Made by a program: the position numbers and the translations under genes
Part shown: positions 62,743 to 64,000 of the stretch, in pieces
How positions within the stretch are numbered: the stretch's first letter is position 1
Layout of the letters: each line of letters opens with the position of its first letter
Notes under the pieces: model-generated
Seen by the model: the letters and a program-made list of their open reading frames with translations, nothing else
The model's database searches: none
Told to the model about the DNA's origin: nothing
From: Pseudomonas putida
GTDB lineage: Bacteria > Pseudomonadota > Gammaproteobacteria > Pseudomonadales > Pseudomonadaceae
Reading direction: 5' to 3'
Assembly (NCBI RefSeq): GCF_028682455.1
Contig: NZ_JANHLD010000002.1
Location: 1,350,813-1,414,812 of the forward strand
Length of the DNA: 64,000 nt

Positions 62743-63065
62743 GCGCGAACCTCCAGGGTGGCCGCCTCTGCCAGGTACTGGCCCGTCAACTGCAGCGTGA
62801 TCTGGCCACCAACTACCGCCGTGACCCGCACCCGCTCCAGTTTCAAACGCGGCTCCCAGCGCCCCAGGGCGCGAGCCACTTCGGCTTGAACCGCGCTTTT
62901 CCAGCCCTCATTGACCGGCAGGTCGACATAACGGCGCAGGTGGCTACCGTACTCCGGCCGCATCCGCCGGCTGCCCAGCGGCGTGGTCAGAATGTCTTCA
63001 ATGGACTGTCGCAGGTGCGCCAGGCCGGCAATGGGCTGCCCGGTGCGGCGGTCCAGTCCGATCAT
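62739..63065 (-). CDS. baseplate protein W (GpW/gp25 family)
   Basis: 108 aa with the gp25 core: LAHLRQSIEDILTTPLGSRRMRPEYGSHLRRYVD. It initiates sheath assembly in the baseplate. It lies 7 bp after the small gene at 63072. Confidence 0.94.
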   Translation of the reverse strand: MIGLDRRTGQPIAGLAHLRQSIEDILTTPLGSRRMRPEYGSHLRRYVDLPVNEGWKSAVQAEVARALGRWEPRLKLERVRVTAVVGGQITLQLTGQYLAEAATLEVRA

Positions 63066-63071
63066 GGTGGG

Positions 63072-63278
63072 TTACTCCTGCAGCGGTTTCAGGTCCGGGT
63101 GCGCCTGCAGGAACTGCAGCGCCTCGGCGTCATCCGCCGCCACCGTCACCAGGCCACGCTCGACCGGCAACTGGCGACCCTTGGTCAGGATCAGCACGCG
63201 GGAGGTGTAAGCCGTATCGCGAAAGGTCACTTGCGCCGCTGTCTCAGCGGCATCGGCGGTTTTCTTGGGGGTAGCCAT
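63072..63278 (-). CDS. small phage protein (68 aa)
   Basis: The start ATG at 63278 follows GGAG. The N-terminus is Lys/Ala-rich, then a small beta-rich domain (FRDTAYTSRVLILTKGRQLPVERGLVTVAADDAEAL). Not recognised; in P2 no gene lies here. It is separated from the upstream gene by a strong terminator. Confidence 0.65.
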   Translation of the reverse strand: MATPKKTADAAETAAQVTFRDTAYTSRVLILTKGRQLPVERGLVTVAADDAEALQFLQAHPDLKPLQE

Positions 63279-63296
63279 GTTTGTTCTCCAGGCATG

Positions 63297-63319
63297 AAAA
63301 AGCCCGCACAGGGCGGGCT
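63297..63319 (-). terminator. rho-independent terminator inside tail operon
   Basis: On the minus strand AGCCCGC, loop of 5 nt, GCGGGCT, then TTTTT. A 7-bp GC-rich stem with T-tract between two co-oriented genes of the V-W interval. Confidence 0.75.
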
Positions 63320-63340
63320 GGGGTGAATTGGATAGCGGAA

Positions 63341-63658
63341 CTAAGCGCCCGTATGCGTCGAGCCTGTGATAGCTCCGCTTACGGCCTTGGCAATTTCCTT
63401 GGGGTCGACCTCGCCGAACACCTGAATACTGACGTTGCGGATTCCTGCGCCCTCTTTGCGGACGTAGCGCCCGAGACTCAGGGCGATGCAAAGACCTTGG
63501 GCAATTTCCTCTGGCTCATTGTCACCCGCCATCAGCCGCTTCCAGAAAGAAAGCATGCGGTGATAGTCGAACTCCTGACTGATCTGCCTATCGACCATAT
63601 TGGAAATTTGGAAGCGATCAAACCCACTGATCGGGCCTAAAGTTATGGTTTCGATCAT
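63341..63658 (-). CDS. phage hypothetical protein, possible moron (105 aa)
   Basis: The start is the ATG at 63658 (MIETITLGPISGFDRF) with GAGG-like sequence upstream. The 105-aa product is soluble, mixed helix and strand, with IALSLGRYVRKEGAGIRNVSIQVFGEVDPKEIAKAV at its end. It is not part of standard P2 or R-pyocin sets, its composition is less GC-rich than the neighbours, and it is followed by its own terminator, features of a moron. Function unknown. Confidence 0.6.
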   Translation of the reverse strand: MIETITLGPISGFDRFQISNMVDRQISQEFDYHRMLSFWKRLMAGDNEPEEIAQGLCIALSLGRYVRKEGAGIRNVSIQVFGEVDPKEIAKAVSGAITGSTHTGA

Positions 63659-63665
63659 TCTTTCC

Positions 63666-64000
63666 TCAGTGCTTGTGGTTTGCCGTGTTACCGGCGGTGT
63701 CGATGATTCTGGCGCCACCGAGAATATCGCCCGTTACGCGTAACGTTCCGTTGATCTGCACCTGGCCTGTCAGGGTGATGCTGGCCGCCTCAACGGTAGC
63801 CGCCCCCGACTTGGCCGTGATCGCGTCATCCGTCAACACCGCCTCGGTGCTGCCGACCTTGATACTGACGGTGCCGCCGGGCAGGTCGATGGTGTAGGTT
63901 TTGGCCTGCCAGTCGTAGACCAGCGAGCCGCCATCATCGAAACGCCATACCTCGACGTGATCGCGGTTATCCGGCTGGGCCCCAGCGTTGCCGTAGAGTC
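63666..64000 (-). CDS. phage baseplate assembly protein V, C-terminal part
   Basis: Incomplete: the gene enters from beyond the right edge. The 110 visible residues (for example VEVWRFDDGGSLVYDW, then LPGGTVSIKVGSTEAVLT, then ending NTANHKH) are the beta-helical spike of gpV/gp45 proteins with the HxH iron-binding-type tip. It punctures the outer membrane. The stop is at 63666-63668, 7 bp before the start of the next gene. Confidence 0.85.
   Translation of the reverse strand, partial: LYGNAGAQPDNRDHVEVWRFDDGGSLVYDWQAKTYTIDLPGGTVSIKVGSTEAVLTDDAITAKSGAATVEAASITLTGQVQINGTLRVTGDILGGARIIDTAGNTANHKH

Noticed and set aside
1..64000. CRISPR arrays or cas genes
   Set aside because: No series of regularly spaced repeats with unique spacers and no Cas-like protein was seen on either strand.

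Overview
The window looks like accessory DNA of a Pseudomonas (fluorescens/putida/syringae-type lineage). The evidence is an MvaT/MvaU-family silencer, a KGG stress protein, several Pseudomonas-type small island genes and a P2/R-pyocin-type tail cluster. It divides into a patchwork genomic island (about 1-44 kb, mixed GC, many mobile-element scars), a tRNA-Ser with flanking AT-rich genes (44.5-49.3 kb), and a GC-rich phage tail and lysis cluster on the minus strand (49.4-64 kb) that runs off the right edge.

Island, left part (1-12 kb): orphan hypotheticals, a pentapeptide-repeat fragment, two GNAT-like proteins and a CoiA-like zinc protein. These precede a complete ABC-three-component (ABC-3C) conflict operon, consisting of an effector with a nuclease-like domain, a middle component and a DUF3732 ATPase. 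A TetR regulator follows. At 12.5-18.1 kb lies the recombinase trio gmtY-gmtZ-gmtX, the hallmark of Gamma-Mobile-Trio islands, which are known carriers of anti-phage cargo.

Island, cargo (18-39 kb): a zinc-hook AAA ATPase is divergent from a DUF4365-TPR protein, which overlaps a DUF2384 (MbcA/ParS antitoxin-type) gene. Next is a retron made of a candidate msr-msd RNA and a reverse transcriptase fused to a trypsin-like protease. After it come an MvaU-like silencer, a lipoprotein/DUF3800 operon, and a decaying SulP-Usp-NUDIX stretch with several single-base frameshifts. One intact IS66-type element and one broken copy close the region. A 49-bp sequence is repeated almost exactly at 19.2 and 39.2 kb, so most of the defence cargo sits between these direct repeats.

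Island, right part (39-44 kb): small hypotheticals, a metallophosphoesterase, a VbhA-like antitoxin and an XRE-type regulator. tRNA-Ser(UGA) follows at 44.5 kb. Beyond it are an orphan Cap15-like (2TM/beta-barrel) effector, an AT-rich SGNH-like gene and a small membrane protein.

Phage region (read right to left): V, two extra small genes, W, J, I, fibre genes, sheath, tube, E/E', tape measure, U, X, D, GH19 endolysin, Rz/Rz1 and a frameshifted DNA adenine methylase. The order matches R-type pyocins and P2. Whether capsid genes exist cannot be judged because the window ends inside V.

The strongest candidates for something new are the DUF4365-TPR/DUF2384 pair, the RT-protease retron with its predicted RNA, the direct repeats around the cargo, and the orphan Cap15-like effector. 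All functions are inferred from sequence patterns; no database search was run.
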